Positions 63,733 to 64,000 of a DNA stretch of 64,000 nt are shown here, in pieces. Source of the DNA: Campylobacter avium LMG 24591 (GTDB lineage Bacteria > Campylobacterota > Campylobacteria > Campylobacterales > Campylobacteraceae); NCBI RefSeq assembly GCF_002238335.1, contig NZ_CP022347.1, positions 310,001 through 374,000 on the forward strand, given 5' to 3'. The position numbers and the translations under genes were made by a program. How positions within the stretch are numbered: the stretch's first letter is position 1; the number at the start of each line of letters is the position of its first letter. The notes beneath the pieces were generated by a model, which was not told the DNA's origin, did not search any database, and saw only the letters and a list, made by a program, of their open reading frames with translations.

Positions 63733-64000
63733 TGAAGAGAATTTTATTGTTAATATTACCTTTTTTACTTTATGCCGTAGATGTTTCAAACATAGCAGGA
63801 AGCACAAGTGCAGCCGTTTTGCTAGAGGATAGTAACTCAACAGCTCAAAACAGCACCCAAAGCACTTCAAATCAAGACATTTCAAAACAAAGCCCTAAAA
63901 TCACAGCCTTTGGCTCTCATCTTTTTAGCGGAAATTTCACTCAAAGCACACAGCACATTTATAATCCTGATTATAAGATAGCCGTTGCTGATGTGATAAG
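63732..64000 (+). CDS. kpsD: capsule polysaccharide export outer-membrane protein KpsD, 3'-truncated by window edge
   Basis: About 89 codons are visible. They encode a signal peptide (MKRILLLILPFLLYA), a Ser/Thr/Asn/Gln-rich stretch, and the start of the mature domain (FGSHLFSGNF, YKIAVADVI) typical of KpsD polysaccharide export pores. It is coupled to kpsE by a one-base overlap. The body of the gene is past the window end. Confidence 0.9.
   Translation, partial: MKRILLLILPFLLYAVDVSNIAGSTSAAVLLEDSNSTAQNSTQSTSNQDISKQSPKITAFGSHLFSGNFTQSTQHIYNPDYKIAVADVI

Noticed and set aside
1-64000. tRNA, rRNA, tmRNA or RNase P RNA genes
   Set aside because: I looked in all gaps above about 50 bp and saw no cloverleaf, CCA end or conserved RNA core.

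Overview
The window is AT-rich, densely packed epsilonproteobacterial DNA and reads as a Campylobacter chromosome. The evidence is the set of recognisable families: UPF0323 lipoprotein, the Cj1178-type acidic protein, DUF2920, Pgp2/Csd6, a diheme PetC and KpsMTED capsule export. Gene order also helps: from memory, many blocks match C. jejuni, but they are joined differently here (DUF2920 between mnmG and petA, no cfa between petC and rpsB, alr-UPF0306-kps). It is therefore probably a non-jejuni Campylobacter. I see no rRNA, tRNA, CRISPR array, insertion sequence or prophage.

Layout. 1-2070: the end of a surface-glycan gene region, with a glycosyltransferase cut by the window edge, a strong terminator, then about 1 kb of decayed coding sequence including a TylF-type methyltransferase fragment. 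2.1-8.1 kb: CPBP membrane protease, then the block lipoprotein / glutathionylspermidine-synthase-like ATP-grasp / D-2-hydroxyacid dehydrogenase / YajQ / lipoprotein / AAA ATPase. 8.1-10.8 kb (minus): agmatine deiminase, a cation-diffusion facilitator and N-carbamoylputrescine amidase overlapping each other, which converts agmatine to putrescine. 10.9-17.4 kb: small acidic protein, ThiE-like and ThiH, a lipoprotein, WaaF-type heptosyltransferase, CopA with a small copper-binding partner, and an MdtJI-like SMR pair.

17.5-31.7 kb (plus): mnmG overlapped by a DUF2920 gene with an in-frame G9 tract, petABC (cytochrome bc1), rpsB-tsf, a LolD-like ATPase, fliR, a 666-aa acidic protein, gmk, tatA, argS. 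31.7-35.6 kb (minus): zinc ribbon protein, split ThrE-type exporter, DedA, cyclophilin, YebC, acpS. 35.6-38 kb: fliL diverging from a phosphohexomutase, then a cytochrome c-553.

38.0-41.2 kb holds the most unusual structure: two paralogous proteins of 348 and 346 aa with near-identical ends and an unrelated-looking middle. Each starts with GTG and is preceded by the same sigma-28 (FliA)-type promoter, TAAA-N17-CGATTTTT. A third Ser/Asn-rich-N-terminus protein lies between them. I infer flagellum-coregulated and probably flagellum-secreted proteins.

41.3-51.5 kb (minus): mutS2, murC, a nitrilase-family hydrolase, xseB (58 aa), guaB, gatA, a 34-aa membrane protein and ileS, mostly overlapping. 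51.6-64 kb: CinA-like protein, pgsA, rseP, a DsbA/DsbB pair, HU, cysM, a copper/cytochrome-oxidase assembly trio (SCO1, anchored protein, PCuAC), Pgp2-type LD-carboxypeptidase with alanine racemase, UPF0306, and the start of the capsule exporter kpsMTED, with kpsD cut by the window end.
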